Source: SIG575 sp045534165
GTDB lineage: Bacteria > Bacillota > Clostridia > Oscillospirales > Acutalibacteraceae
Assembly: GCA_045534165.1 (NCBI GenBank)
Contig: JAZSJD010000056.1
Location: 1 to 64,000 of the forward strand
Reading direction: 5' to 3'
Length of the DNA stretch: 64,000 nucleotides
Below the pieces are notes generated by a model. It was given only the letters and a program-made list of their open reading frames with translations, was not told where the DNA came from and ran no database searches. Position numbers and translations under genes: made by a program. Below are positions 43,958 through 52,531 of this stretch, piece by piece (the first letter of the stretch is position 1; each line of letters opens with the position of its first letter).

Positions 43958-43993
43958 AAAGCCTTGAAACATAAGCGTTTCAAGGCTTTTCTC
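43957..43993 (+). terminator. Terminator after tRNA-Ala fragment copy 2
   Basis: AAAGCCTTGAAAC pairs with GTTTCAAGGCTTT, followed by TCTC. Its sequence is unrelated to the terminators after the other two tRNA-Ala copies. Confidence 0.75.
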
Positions 43994-44015
43994 ATGTCTT
44001 TTTATAAATTCTGTG

Positions 44016-44055
44016 ACCTCTTGAATTTTTCGGTAATTTAAAGAATTCAAGAGGT
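44016..44055. repeat. Inverted repeat matching the tRNA-Ala core
   Basis: ACCTCTTGAATT (44016-44027) and AATTCAAGAGGT (44044-44055) are perfect inverted arms separated by 16 bases. Each arm contains ATTCAAGAGGT, which is also the 3' side of the tRNA-Ala anticodon stem plus variable loop. Confidence 0.6.
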
Positions 44056-44093
44056 TATTAAATTATGAAGAAATAATATTAAAAACAATTCTA

Positions 44094-44122
44094 TTGATTT
44101 GTATTTTAATGAGCAGTATAAT
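44094..44122 (+). promoter_or_regulatory. Promoter of the phosphotransferase-like gene
   Basis: TTGATT, 17 bases, TATAAT, about 45 bases before the start codon. Confidence 0.8.
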
Positions 44123-44169
44123 AAAATTAATTTATATGCTTTTTCATCATACTGAATGGAGTAATGACA

Positions 44170-45105
44170 ATGAATTTAAATGTTAATGATAATCATCTTA
44201 ATAGTCTTATAAAAAATGTTGTTGCTGATACGCTCGATGAAAATATAATTCATCTTAAATTCATTGGCGGTGGCAGCAATGGTAAAGTTTATAGTGTTAT
44301 AACTGAGAAAAACAAAAGATTTGCTGTTAAGGCATTCAGAATAAAAGGGGCTATGCAGAAGGAGTCAAATCAAATGATTTTGCTCTCAAAACATACCAAA
44401 ACACAGATGCCGGAAGTGCTCTTTCTCTATGAAGACAACGAAACAGCGTTGATGGGTATGACTTTCATAGAAGGCAAAAATGTTTTAAATCCATATTTTG
44501 TTTTGAAAAACAAATCGAAAAAAGAAAAATTCGCTAATGCTGTTGTTGATACTATGTTAGAGTGGCATTCAGTAATGGTTGATAAGTTTGGCGATATGGA
44601 AAATCCATCATATGAAAATTGGAGGGATTATTACATTACGGAAAAACAAAAACCCTTTCTTGAAGGGCTTTCAAAACTTGCTGATAACGGTAAATTCAGC
44701 AAAAAGAATCTCGCACTGCTGAAACAAGCAACTGAAATATATAATAATCTCCCTGATGAATCAGAGAAGCCTGTTTTGATTCATGGAGACCTGAACATTA
44801 TGAATATAATGGCTGACCCGAAAAGTCTTGACCTTATGGGAATAATAGACCCGAGTGGTTCAATTTATGCTAACAGAGAATACGATTTATTCCAACTCCG
44901 CAATATGTGGGGCGATACCTTTGGATTATATGATACATATAAAAACAAAAGTACCCTTACAGAATTTACTGATTTCAGAGTTGCATATTATGGTGCAATG
45001 AATGAAGCTTCCTGCCGTCTGAGTGGAGGCTTGATTATGCCATTATGGGAAGTTTTGTGGAACAGAAAGCTGAAGAAAGAAATAAGAAAACTGAAAAACA
45101 AATAA
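44170..45105 (+). CDS. Aminoglycoside/choline phosphotransferase-fold protein
   Basis: This kinase-like protein of about 311 residues is from the APH superfamily. The N-lobe has a glycine-rich GGGSNGKVY loop and AVKAF with the ATP-binding Lys. The C-lobe has the catalytic HGDLNIMNI and a metal-binding segment GIIDPSGS, where an Asp is followed by Pro-Ser rather than the common Asp-x-Asp. It may phosphorylate a small metabolite or antibiotic, and the substrate cannot be predicted. ATG 44170 is 8 bases after GGAG; ATG 44164 is too close. It lies in the cassette between tRNA-Ala fragments 2 and 3. Confidence 0.82.
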   Translation: MNLNVNDNHLNSLIKNVVADTLDENIIHLKFIGGGSNGKVYSVITEKNKRFAVKAFRIKGAMQKESNQMILLSKHTKTQMPEVLFLYEDNETALMGMTFIEGKNVLNPYFVLKNKSKKEKFANAVVDTMLEWHSVMVDKFGDMENPSYENWRDYYITEKQKPFLEGLSKLADNGKFSKKNLALLKQATEIYNNLPDESEKPVLIHGDLNIMNIMADPKSLDLMGIIDPSGSIYANREYDLFQLRNMWGDTFGLYDTYKNKSTLTEFTDFRVAYYGAMNEASCRLSGGLIMPLWEVLWNRKLKKEIRKLKNK

Positions 45106-45323
45106 TTTTACTGCTCTCGCATTTTGCCAAATGTTGTGGGGGCAGTTTTTCTCTTATTTATAAATAATTGAGGTGACGTTTTTGAAATGGATCTGGAAGA
45201 TTTTTAAAAAGCAGAACTTGCCCGTGATATGTTAGGCTTGGTTGTATTTTAAACTCTACGATTCATAGGTTGATAAATCCGCTTGATTATGATACTATTT
45301 GATTGATGAAAGGTGGTGTTTCT
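45106..45323 (+). other. Short region with possible remnant peptide
   Basis: A GAGGTGA ribosome-like site near 45170 precedes a TTG frame of 17 codons (KWIWKIFKKQN...) that stops at once. I see no complete gene, and this is probably debris. Confidence 0.3.
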
Positions 45324-46070
45324 ATGACATCAAAATCATGCGGAGAATTTATTTCTCTTCTCAGGAAAGAAACCAATCTTACTCAAAAACAGCTTGCTGA
45401 AAAAATCAATGTTACCGACAAAGCTGTTTCACGATGGGAAACGGGCAAAGGATATCCCGATGTAACATCGCTGATAGCATTGAGTGAATTTTTTGATGTC
45501 AGCGTAAATGAACTTTTGGCAGGCAAAAGGATTTCTGATGAAAGTGCAAAAGAAGTCGCTGATAAAAACATCATTTCTGTTATAAAAGAATCAAAAAAAA
45601 TCAAGCTAAAAAGCTTGGTTACAGTTATTGTCACATACATCTCAATGTGCATTGAGTGTCTTGTGTTAGGTTTGTTATTGATGACACCGGGCGCCGCCCC
45701 AATAACAGCCGTCATTGCGGCGGTTATTGTGTGCATCGGTTTGTGCATTGCAGGAACATTGCTCGCACGCTATCAGCCCCCAAAAGTTCTGCTTGCGTTT
45801 TGCTTAACAATTGTATCTGCATGGTTGATTGTTCCCTCTTTTTATTTTGTGTCACTATATTTGTTGGAAGGACTTGCTTCTTCAATAATTCTTGAAATTT
45901 TAAGCCTTATGATTATGGCTTTCGGCATCCCGGGATTTATGTTTTTAAATATAATGAACGAAAATTTGAATTCAAATCCTGTTTTTATTTATTTTGTTGT
46001 TGCGCTGTTATGCGCAGTTGTGCCGGTTATTGTAACTTATCTTTCTTCCAAATCAAAAAGAAGTTTATAG
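45324..46070 (+). CDS. XRE-type DNA-binding protein with C-terminal membrane domain
   Basis: This protein of about 248 residues has an N-terminal helix-turn-helix of the XRE/Cro family (SLLRKETNLTQKQLAEKINV, DKAVSRWETGKGYPD), then a short charged linker. Four to five transmembrane helices run from about residue 93 to the end. Such membrane-tethered XRE proteins occur widely in Firmicutes, often beside transporters or resistance genes, and may regulate from the membrane. AAAGGTGG precedes ATG 45324. It shares the tRNA-Ala cassette with the phosphotransferase-like gene. Confidence 0.85.
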   Translation: MTSKSCGEFISLLRKETNLTQKQLAEKINVTDKAVSRWETGKGYPDVTSLIALSEFFDVSVNELLAGKRISDESAKEVADKNIISVIKESKKIKLKSLVTVIVTYISMCIECLVLGLLLMTPGAAPITAVIAAVIVCIGLCIAGTLLARYQPPKVLLAFCLTIVSAWLIVPSFYFVSLYLLEGLASSIILEILSLMIMAFGIPGFMFLNIMNENLNSNPVFIYFVVALLCAVVPVIVTYLSSKSKRSL

Positions 46071-46184
46071 GTCATTTGCCTGATGCTCCGGGAAGAATAT
46101 GGACAAATTAAAGTTATAATAGTAAATAACAAATAAAATATGGTGAAAAATAATAATGAGCGGGGTGCGTTTTTGCGTGTATCG

Positions 46185-46241
46185 GGAGAGCACTTGAATG
46201 GCATTCAAGAGGTCATCGGTTCGATCCCGACCGTCTCCACC
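46185..46241 (+). repeat. Duplicated 3' part of tRNA-Ala, copy 3
   Basis: 57 bases starting GGGAGAGC correspond to the D-arm end through CCA of tRNA-Ala(GGC). The T stem differs by compensating changes (ATCGG/CCGAC here against AAGAG/CTCTC in copies 1 and 2). This copy therefore came from a working tRNA allele and is not a decayed duplicate. The tRNA 5' end is missing. Confidence 0.85.
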
Positions 46242-46280
46242 AGAAACTCCGTACACAACTGTGTACGGAGTTTTTCTTTT
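46242..46280 (+). terminator. Terminator after tRNA-Ala fragment copy 3
   Basis: AACTCCGTACACA pairs with TGTGTACGGAGTT, followed by TTTCTTTT. By the logic of tRNA integration it may be the original terminator of the tRNA-Ala gene. Confidence 0.88.
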
Positions 46281-46343
46281 AATTATTTTTTGCTCACTTT
46301 CAGAGTGGATATTTTTATTCCCGTTTGTTGTTTTTGGATTTTA

Positions 46344-46372
46344 TTGAAATGCTTTCACACTTATGATATAAT
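46344..46372 (+). promoter_or_regulatory. Promoter of the histidine phosphatase gene
   Basis: TTGAAA, 17 bases, TATAAT. Its spacer resembles that of the promoter at 47104-47132 (shared CTTATGATAT). Confidence 0.75.
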
Positions 46373-46472
46373 CACATCGACACGTAAAAATTTGTCGAAT
46401 TCAGTTTATATTTTAGCAAAACAACAACCAAGAAATTTATATAAAATATCACAGAAATCAAAAGGTGAAAAT

Positions 46473-47087
46473 ATGGAAAAACATGACACATTGCAAATCA
46501 TTTTTATCAGACACGCTGAAACAAATTATAGTGATATCGGAGATCGCGACCCAAGCGATGGCGAGCTTACCGCAAAAGGTGAACAGCAGTGCATTGAATT
46601 AGGCGAAAAACTTAAAGATTTGCCGATAGATGCATATATTACAAGTTCTTTGTTGCGAAGCTTTAAAACAGCTGTGGGCGTTTGTAATGCAAAGTCCGAC
46701 AAGCCTTTGCTTGAAATCAGCGCAGAGCTTGTGGAGTGCGGATGTACCCCCGGTTATTACGGTTGCAGTGAAGAATATCTCCAGCGATATTACAAAAACA
46801 CAAAAATGTGCAAAAAACTTTACGGTACCGAGAATTATGAATTTGGCTGTGAAGATTTTGAGGATAATATTATCCGTGCAGAAAAAGTAATTTCTTACAT
46901 CAAAGACAGATTTTCTTTTGGTGAGCGTGTTGCGGTTTTCAGCCACCACGGATTTCTTGAATATCTTATTCCCACAGCTTTAGGGGTTAAACCCCATGTT
47001 TTCAGATTTTCTCTTGATAATATTTCAATCTCCGTTGTTGAATTTTGTCGTGACGGCAACGCGGTGCTTCGCTGTGTTAACAAATAG
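46473..47087 (+). CDS. Histidine phosphatase family protein (phosphoglycerate-mutase-like)
   Basis: The 204-residue protein has the phosphohistidine motif RHAE in IIFIRHAETNY near residue 11 (usually RHGE). LTAKGEQQCIELGEKL and the second catalytic His in VFSHHGFLE are also present. Members dephosphorylate sugar phosphates, cobalamin precursors and other substrates, and a glycolytic mutase role is unlikely given apgM. AAAGGTGA precedes ATG 46473. The frame is open further upstream only because it reads through the tRNA fragment. Confidence 0.85.
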   Translation: MEKHDTLQIIFIRHAETNYSDIGDRDPSDGELTAKGEQQCIELGEKLKDLPIDAYITSSLLRSFKTAVGVCNAKSDKPLLEISAELVECGCTPGYYGCSEEYLQRYYKNTKMCKKLYGTENYEFGCEDFEDNIIRAEKVISYIKDRFSFGERVAVFSHHGFLEYLIPTALGVKPHVFRFSLDNISISVVEFCRDGNAVLRCVNK

Positions 47088-47103
47088 AGCAAAACTTTGT
47101 TTG

Positions 47104-47132
47104 TTGAAATGTTTATACTCTTATGATATGAT
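47104..47132 (+). promoter_or_regulatory. Promoter of the 147-residue unknown gene
   Basis: TTGAAA, 17 bases, TATGAT, closely similar to the promoter at 46344-46372. Confidence 0.75.
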
Positions 47133-47152
47133 TTTTTGCAGGAGTGGTTGCA

Positions 47153-47596
47153 ATGTTGTTTTTTTCAAAACGAAAAAGAATAATAAAAAAGGCTATTGAC
47201 AATACAGTTGCAACATTAAATTCAAGAACACCCAAGATATATGAACATTTCTTTTATGGTGCTTTTGATATTGCTCCACAAAATCTTGTTATTTGGTATT
47301 TGTTTGAAACAGACGAAGACCTTGAAATTGCTAAAGCATCAGGTTTCTGCACTGAATTAAAAGAATTGACTATTAAAAATCTTATTTCTTCAGGCTATCC
47401 CGAAGACGCTGTTGATTCGAACAAAGCAGATGTTAAGGAATTTAATGAAGATAGAATAAAAACAGAGGGTGACTCTAAAGAAGAGGTACAAAGAATATTT
47501 GATGCTTTAGACAACAGAAAAGTAATAGTTTCTTTTACCACCAGAGAAGATATTGACAGAAAAACAAACGGTGATTATCGTCTTTATTTTCAATAA
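47153..47596 (+). CDS. Protein of unknown function, about 147 residues
   Basis: I do not recognise this family. The protein starts with a basic, amphipathic segment (LFFSKRKRIIKKAIDNTV), continues with an alpha/beta-looking domain (APQNLVIWYLFETDEDLEIA) and ends in charged helices and VIVSFTTREDIDRK. It has no signal peptide or transmembrane helix. AGGAG lies 8 bases before ATG 47153. It has its own promoter and terminator, so it is a stand-alone gene at the right edge of the tRNA-Ala accessory zone. Confidence 0.65.
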   Translation: MLFFSKRKRIIKKAIDNTVATLNSRTPKIYEHFFYGAFDIAPQNLVIWYLFETDEDLEIAKASGFCTELKELTIKNLISSGYPEDAVDSNKADVKEFNEDRIKTEGDSKEEVQRIFDALDNRKVIVSFTTREDIDRKTNGDYRLYFQ

Positions 47597-47611
47597 TTTT
47601 ATGCATACTAA

Positions 47612-47651
47612 AAACACACCGAATAGAGTGCAAACTCTATTCGGTGTGTTT
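47612..47651. terminator. Bidirectional terminator between convergent genes
   Basis: A 17-bp perfect stem (AAACACACCGAATAGAG with its complement) around 6 bases, lying between the unknown gene and the leftward GH3 gene. Confidence 0.9.
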
Positions 47652-47705
47652 AATTACGCCGCCTTATCTGTTCCCATTATAAACTTCTCAAGAGTCAAAA
47701 GGAAA

Positions 47706-50309
47706 TCAAAGAATAAATCTGAAAGCATAAATTATAACATTGAGAATATTGTTGAATACAAATCTCACAAAAGTCAATATGTAAGGAAATTCGAAATTCC
47801 AATCATCAAGGGTGTCAAGTGTTCCGATAAGGGATGAATCATAAGTTTTTTCAGGATTCTTGAAAGCCTTTGTTTCCATTTTTGCTATGCAGAGATTTTT
47901 ACATGCTTCTCGCAGGGCAGTTCCGAAGCCGACAGGGTCTTTTTCATAAGCCAGCTTCACTGCTGCTTTGTGCTGAACAACCTGAAGTGACCACATACCT
48001 GTGAGCATTGTATCGTTTCCGTTGTAAACAGCAAGAACGGGACTCATATATCCGCTTCCCGTGAAGTTTGTTGAATAGTCTGAAACAACAAATCCTCTGA
48101 AGCCCCATTCTTCACGAAGTAAATCGTTAAGAAGTGCTGAGCTTGAGCCACACCATTTTGTTCCGATACGGTTATATGCAGACATAATTCCTTTAGGATT
48201 TGCTTCCTTAACAGGAATTTCAAACGCTTTGAGATAAATTTCACGCATTGCCTGTTCATCACACCATGTGAATATACCATTTCTGTGAGATTCCTGATCA
48301 TTGAGTGCAAAATGTTTGATTGTTGTAACAAGATTTTCAGAGTTTGCACCACTGATTATTTCTGCAGCCATAACACCTGATATAATGGGGTCTTCTGAGA
48401 AATATTCAAAGTTTCTTCCGCCTCGGGGATTACGGTGGATATTAGCACCGGGAGCATACCATATATCGGTGCCCATATCTGCAGCTTCTTTGCCTGCACC
48501 TTTGCCCATTTCATAAGCAAGATCCGTGTTCCATGTGCATCCCATTGCAGTAGCACAAGGATATGCCGTACCACTGTCAGTATAAACAAGACCGTTTCTG
48601 CCTTTAACAGTCGAAGGTCCGTCATTGTCCATTGTGTGAGGAATTCCGAGACGTTCAATTCCGTGAGTTTCATAGCCACCATTGATTACCAGCATTGTCA
48701 TCTCGTCAAGTGTAAGCTGGTCAAGAAATGCATCCCACAGACTTTCATCTTCGGCAACATCCTGTAAGGTTATGGTCTTATCATATTTTACACCTTTTTT
48801 CGGTGCTTCACCTTCAGTTACAGGTTCCGGAGTTTTGTCAACATCAATCAGATAATCGTCTTTGTCAAGCTCACGAAGAACAGGATATGTGCTTTCCACA
48901 TCAGCTCTTGACATAATCTGATATCCACTGTAAACATCATAAAAAAGATTTTCAATTTCTGTTCCTGTAACAGGGTCTTTTTTAATTATCTTTGTTTCTG
49001 CAAGTTCATGCTCGTATGATGCAATATGGTTTCTTACATCATTTGCAACTATTATTTTATATGTACCTTTATCAAGAACCCAGGCTTCATTATTTTTGTA
49101 ATCATACGAAGCCATATCATCTGTTTTAAAAGTAATTGTAAGAATTTGGCTGTCGCCGGGCTGGAGAAGTTCTGTTTTTTCAAAACCACCTAAGCATATT
49201 GCGCTTTTTTCAATTCCGCCCTCAATATAAGGTGCACTGTAATAAAGCTGAACAACCTCTTTGCCTGCAACGGAGCCGGTATTCGTTACTTTAACTTTCA
49301 CTGTTATGTTTTCAGCATCAAAAGCAGTTTCGGTAACCTCTTTTTCAAAGCTTGTGTATGAAAGTCCGTATCCGAACGGGTACTGCACTTTTTCTTTTGC
49401 GAAAGTTTCAAAATAACGGTAACCTACATAAATACCCTCATAGTATTCAACGAAATTTTTCCCACCGTTGTATGAGTTACTGCCAAAGCAGATGTTTGAG
49501 GGATGGTCTTCAATGCTGTATGCAATTGTGTCGGTAAGTCGTCCTGACGGATTAACAAGACCTTTTAACATCTGCGGTACTGCAGTCATACCGAATTCAC
49601 CGGGAATCCAGATAATAGCCGCAGCTTTTATGTTTTCATATTCGTCAATCCATCCCATTTCCATAACGTTACCGATATTGAAAAGAACAACAACATTTTC
49701 AAAGGCCGCAGTTACCTTTTCAACCATCGCTTTTTCGTCATCGGAAAGGCTGAGTGTTTCAATGGTATGGTCGGTACCCTCTGCACTTGTTCTGCTGATG
49801 ACAATTATTGCTGTATCGGAAAAATCAACAGCATTTTTAATCAATTCATCAGTAAGATGCTTGGGATCCATTTCCTCAAGAGTGTTTTTGGCAAAAAGAA
49901 TCTGGATGAGGTTATTGATGACTGTGTTGTCAGTTTTCAGAAGTTCGTTGGAAAGGCAATGCTTTTCATACAGAGCCCGAAGTTCTGTATTATATACAAT
50001 GCCTTCACTTTCAAAAGCTTCATAGAGTGTTACGGGGTCATCGGTTGTTATTGCGCCTGAGCCTGCACCGCCAAAAAACGGACATACCGAACCAGCACCG
50101 AAAATGTTGACCTTTTTGTCTTTCAGGGGCAGAAAGTTGTCTTCGTTTTTGAGAAGAACGATGCCTTCGCTTTCAATCTGTTCTGCAATTTTTCTTGTTT
50201 CTGCAATGATTGCAGGATCAACATCGCCGCTTGTAGCAAAAACAGGAATACTTACCAGCAGTAAAAAAACCAGCAACAATGCAACAATTTTCAAGAACTT
50301 TTTCTTCAT
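47706..50309 (-). CDS. Exported GH3 beta-glucosidase with permuted domain order
   Basis: The 867-residue enzyme has a signal peptide (MKKKFLKIVALLLVFLLLVS, cut near VFATS). The GH3 C-terminal sandwich comes first (LLKNEDNFLPLK near 52, acid/base region SAEGTDH), then the fibronectin-III-like domain (about 290-400). The GH3 barrel comes last (MDNDGPS, GRNFEYFSEDP, KHFALNDQESHRNG, nucleophile Asp in VVSDYS). This inverted order is known from some rumen beta-glucosidases. The chain ends in a hydrophobic aromatic tail (FVRFVFNNILNVIIYAFRF) that could hold it at the membrane. It lies 52 bases after the OYE gene with no terminator, so the two are likely co-transcribed. Confidence 0.93.
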   Translation of the reverse strand: MKKKFLKIVALLLVFLLLVSIPVFATSGDVDPAIIAETRKIAEQIESEGIVLLKNEDNFLPLKDKKVNIFGAGSVCPFFGGAGSGAITTDDPVTLYEAFESEGIVYNTELRALYEKHCLSNELLKTDNTVINNLIQILFAKNTLEEMDPKHLTDELIKNAVDFSDTAIIVISRTSAEGTDHTIETLSLSDDEKAMVEKVTAAFENVVVLFNIGNVMEMGWIDEYENIKAAAIIWIPGEFGMTAVPQMLKGLVNPSGRLTDTIAYSIEDHPSNICFGSNSYNGGKNFVEYYEGIYVGYRYFETFAKEKVQYPFGYGLSYTSFEKEVTETAFDAENITVKVKVTNTGSVAGKEVVQLYYSAPYIEGGIEKSAICLGGFEKTELLQPGDSQILTITFKTDDMASYDYKNNEAWVLDKGTYKIIVANDVRNHIASYEHELAETKIIKKDPVTGTEIENLFYDVYSGYQIMSRADVESTYPVLRELDKDDYLIDVDKTPEPVTEGEAPKKGVKYDKTITLQDVAEDESLWDAFLDQLTLDEMTMLVINGGYETHGIERLGIPHTMDNDGPSTVKGRNGLVYTDSGTAYPCATAMGCTWNTDLAYEMGKGAGKEAADMGTDIWYAPGANIHRNPRGGRNFEYFSEDPIISGVMAAEIISGANSENLVTTIKHFALNDQESHRNGIFTWCDEQAMREIYLKAFEIPVKEANPKGIMSAYNRIGTKWCGSSSALLNDLLREEWGFRGFVVSDYSTNFTGSGYMSPVLAVYNGNDTMLTGMWSLQVVQHKAAVKLAYEKDPVGFGTALREACKNLCIAKMETKAFKNPEKTYDSSLIGTLDTLDDWNFEFPYILTFVRFVFNNILNVIIYAFRFIL

Positions 50310-50361
50310 TTAAAACACCTCATTTTCTTTTTTTATATTGTGTTTATCTGGTTGCAACTTC

Positions 50362-52335
50362 TTATATTTTATTGCCTACGGTATATCCCTCATAAACAGC
50401 ATTGGGGATAATTCCACCGCCGTTGGAATCACCGATGTTATATATTTCAACAATTTCATCTTTGAGAGATTCATAAAGAGTGGTTTCGGGTCTTCCGCCA
50501 ACTGCAAAAACAACAGTGTCTGCTTTAACTGAGTTTTCTTTGCCGTTTTTGGTTTTATACACAACTTTATCAGGTGTGATTCTTTCAACCTTGCTTTCTG
50601 TCAGGAGATTTACTTTGTATCCTTTCAGATGTCCGAGAAGAATTGTCTGGTCTGTTTTGCCGGTGTTACCTGCAAGAGTGTCGGTCATTTCAATTATGCT
50701 GACTTTTTTGCCCTGCTTTGCAAGATACTCTGCAGTTTCGCAACCGATTGAACCACCACCGATTACAACAACATTTTTACCGCAGTTTTCACCTTTAAGA
50801 ACATCTGTTGCGTTGATTGCTCTTTCGGCACCTTCAATGTTAAGTGATACAGGGTTTACACCTGTTGCGCATACAACTGCATCGGCATTCATTCCGAGAA
50901 CATCTTCTTTAGTCAGCTTTTTGCCCAGATGTACATTTACATTATGAAGTTCAAGCTGTCTTTCAAGATAAGGTTTCATAAGTCCGAGATGCTGTTTGAA
51001 AGGAGGCTTACAAGCAAGATTCATCTGACCTCCTACTTCGTTTTCCATATCGTACAAATCAACCGTATGTCCTCTCATTGACGCAATTCTTGCAGCCTCA
51101 ACACCTGCAACACCGGCACCGATAACAACAACTTTTTTCTTCGTTTCTGCCGGCTTGATACTGTAATCGTTATCGCCTCTTGCGAGAACTGCGTTTCCTG
51201 AACAGATTGCTCTTTCACCGTGCTGGAGCTGATGGTCAACACAGTGACCGCAGCCGATACAAGGACGGATTTCATCCTCTCTGTCTTCGTCTATAAGATT
51301 AACAAGGTCAGGCTGTGCAAGCAACCCGTGACCGATAAAAATCAGATCACACTGACCTGATTTCAGTGCCTTTTCTGCGGCAACGGGATTCTGTGCTCTG
51401 CCACCGCCAATAAGAGTTATTTTCTTTTTCCCTGCTGTCAGTGTCAATCCCAGTTTCATAACAAGGCATAGTGCAACAGCCATACAGTCAGAATATGCAG
51501 ATTCGGGTTTTTGATTTTTACCTGCTTCTCCTGACCAGATACCTGCAAGAACTTCGATGGCATCAACTCCTGCCTCCTGAAGTTTTTTGCAGTAGTATAG
51601 ACCGTCCGGCATTGAAATACCGCCGTCTTTACCCATTTCAATAACTGAAAGTTTAACAATTATTGCAAATTCCTCTCCGCAGAGTTCACGGATTCTTTTA
51701 ACTATGTTAAGGTGAAAACGGATTCTGTTTTCACAACTTCCGCCATATTCATCTGTACGGATATTAGCAGTTTTTGAAAGGAACTGCTGACCCAGATAGT
51801 AACCTACAGCGTGAATTTCAACACCGTCAAACCCTGCTTTCTTTGCACGAAGAGCAGCCTGTGCATATTTTTCCTCGATATTTTTAATTTCATCAATGGT
51901 GAGTGCACGGGGCGTTTCGTTGGCAAGTCCCATCATATATGAATAAGGCATAGCTACTGCACTGGGACCTACGGGTTGGTCTCCGATGATTTTTCTGCGC
52001 GCTCCTCTGCCGGTATGAGAAATCTGCAAAAAAGCTTTTGCACCACCTTTGTGGATAACATCAGCAAGCTGTGTCATACCGGGTATGTATTTGTCATCAT
52101 CAATAACGAGCATTCCTTTAGTGTTGAGACCCAGAGGTGAATCCACACAAGTAACCTCAACAATAATTGCGCCTACTCCGCCTTTAGCTCTCTCGGAATA
52201 GTGGTTGAGAACTGCTTTGTTTACAAAACCGTTTTCAGCCTGACTCATTCCCATTGCAGCCATGACGGTTTTGTTGCGTAATTCAACATTACCGATTTTT
52301 CCCGGTGATAAAAGATTCGGATATTTCTTATTCAT
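50362..52335 (-). CDS. Old-yellow-enzyme family NADH:flavin oxidoreductase (2,4-dienoyl-CoA reductase-like)
   Basis: This 657-residue multidomain flavoenzyme has an FMN-binding TIM barrel (about 1-340; NKTVMAAMGMS, FLQISHTGRGA, GVEIHAVGYYLGQQFLS). A 4Fe-4S motif CIGCGHCVDHQLQHGERAIC comes next, spaced Cys-x2-Cys-x2-Cys-x11-Cys. An FAD/NAD region follows, with GAGVAGVEAARIA near 395 and GGGSIGCETAEYL near 525. Relatives reduce carbon-carbon double bonds next to carbonyls, such as dienoyl-CoA, bile-acid intermediates, cinnamates and isoflavones. It heads an operon with the GH3 gene, so the substrate may be a released aglycone. Confidence 0.92.
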   Translation of the reverse strand: MNKKYPNLLSPGKIGNVELRNKTVMAAMGMSQAENGFVNKAVLNHYSERAKGGVGAIIVEVTCVDSPLGLNTKGMLVIDDDKYIPGMTQLADVIHKGGAKAFLQISHTGRGARRKIIGDQPVGPSAVAMPYSYMMGLANETPRALTIDEIKNIEEKYAQAALRAKKAGFDGVEIHAVGYYLGQQFLSKTANIRTDEYGGSCENRIRFHLNIVKRIRELCGEEFAIIVKLSVIEMGKDGGISMPDGLYYCKKLQEAGVDAIEVLAGIWSGEAGKNQKPESAYSDCMAVALCLVMKLGLTLTAGKKKITLIGGGRAQNPVAAEKALKSGQCDLIFIGHGLLAQPDLVNLIDEDREDEIRPCIGCGHCVDHQLQHGERAICSGNAVLARGDNDYSIKPAETKKKVVVIGAGVAGVEAARIASMRGHTVDLYDMENEVGGQMNLACKPPFKQHLGLMKPYLERQLELHNVNVHLGKKLTKEDVLGMNADAVVCATGVNPVSLNIEGAERAINATDVLKGENCGKNVVVIGGGSIGCETAEYLAKQGKKVSIIEMTDTLAGNTGKTDQTILLGHLKGYKVNLLTESKVERITPDKVVYKTKNGKENSVKADTVVFAVGGRPETTLYESLKDEIVEIYNIGDSNGGGIIPNAVYEGYTVGNKI

Positions 52336-52364
52336 ACAAACACCTCGTTTTTCCTTTTAAAGAA

Positions 52365-52393
52365 ATTATATTACACAAACGACTATTTTGCAA
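52365..52393 (-). promoter_or_regulatory. Promoter of the OYE-GH3 operon
   Basis: Read leftward this is TTGCAA, 17 bases, TATAAT. The -35 box lies inside one arm of an 11-bp inverted repeat shared with the opposite promoter. Confidence 0.8.
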
Positions 52394-52531
52394 GAACTAA
52401 AGGAATGTTTGAGTAATTTGATTTTTACATCTTTTGAAGAGTGCATCCGGAAAGTTCTTGTTTATCTTCAAAAGATCACCGGTTCTTTTTATTATACCAT
52501 TCTTAAATTTACCGTTTTAATTCTTGCAAAA
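52386..52531. promoter_or_regulatory. Nested inverted repeats in a divergent control region
   Basis: Outer arms TTTTGCAAGAA (52386-52396) and TTCTTGCAAAA (52521-52531) each overlap a -35 box. Inner arms ATCTTTTGAAG (52429-52439) and CTTCAAAAGAT (52466-52476) are also perfect. The symmetry suggests operator sites for a regulator acting on both transcripts. Confidence 0.55.

Noticed and set aside
43865..44050. 61-codon leftward ORF over tRNA-Ala fragment 2
   Set aside because: Its WWRRRGSNSCPLECH stretch is the well-known artefact of translating a tRNA on the opposite strand.
46140..46472. Long N-terminal extension of the histidine phosphatase
   Set aside because: It reads through tRNA fragment 3, its terminator and a promoter. 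The ribosome site is just before ATG 46473.
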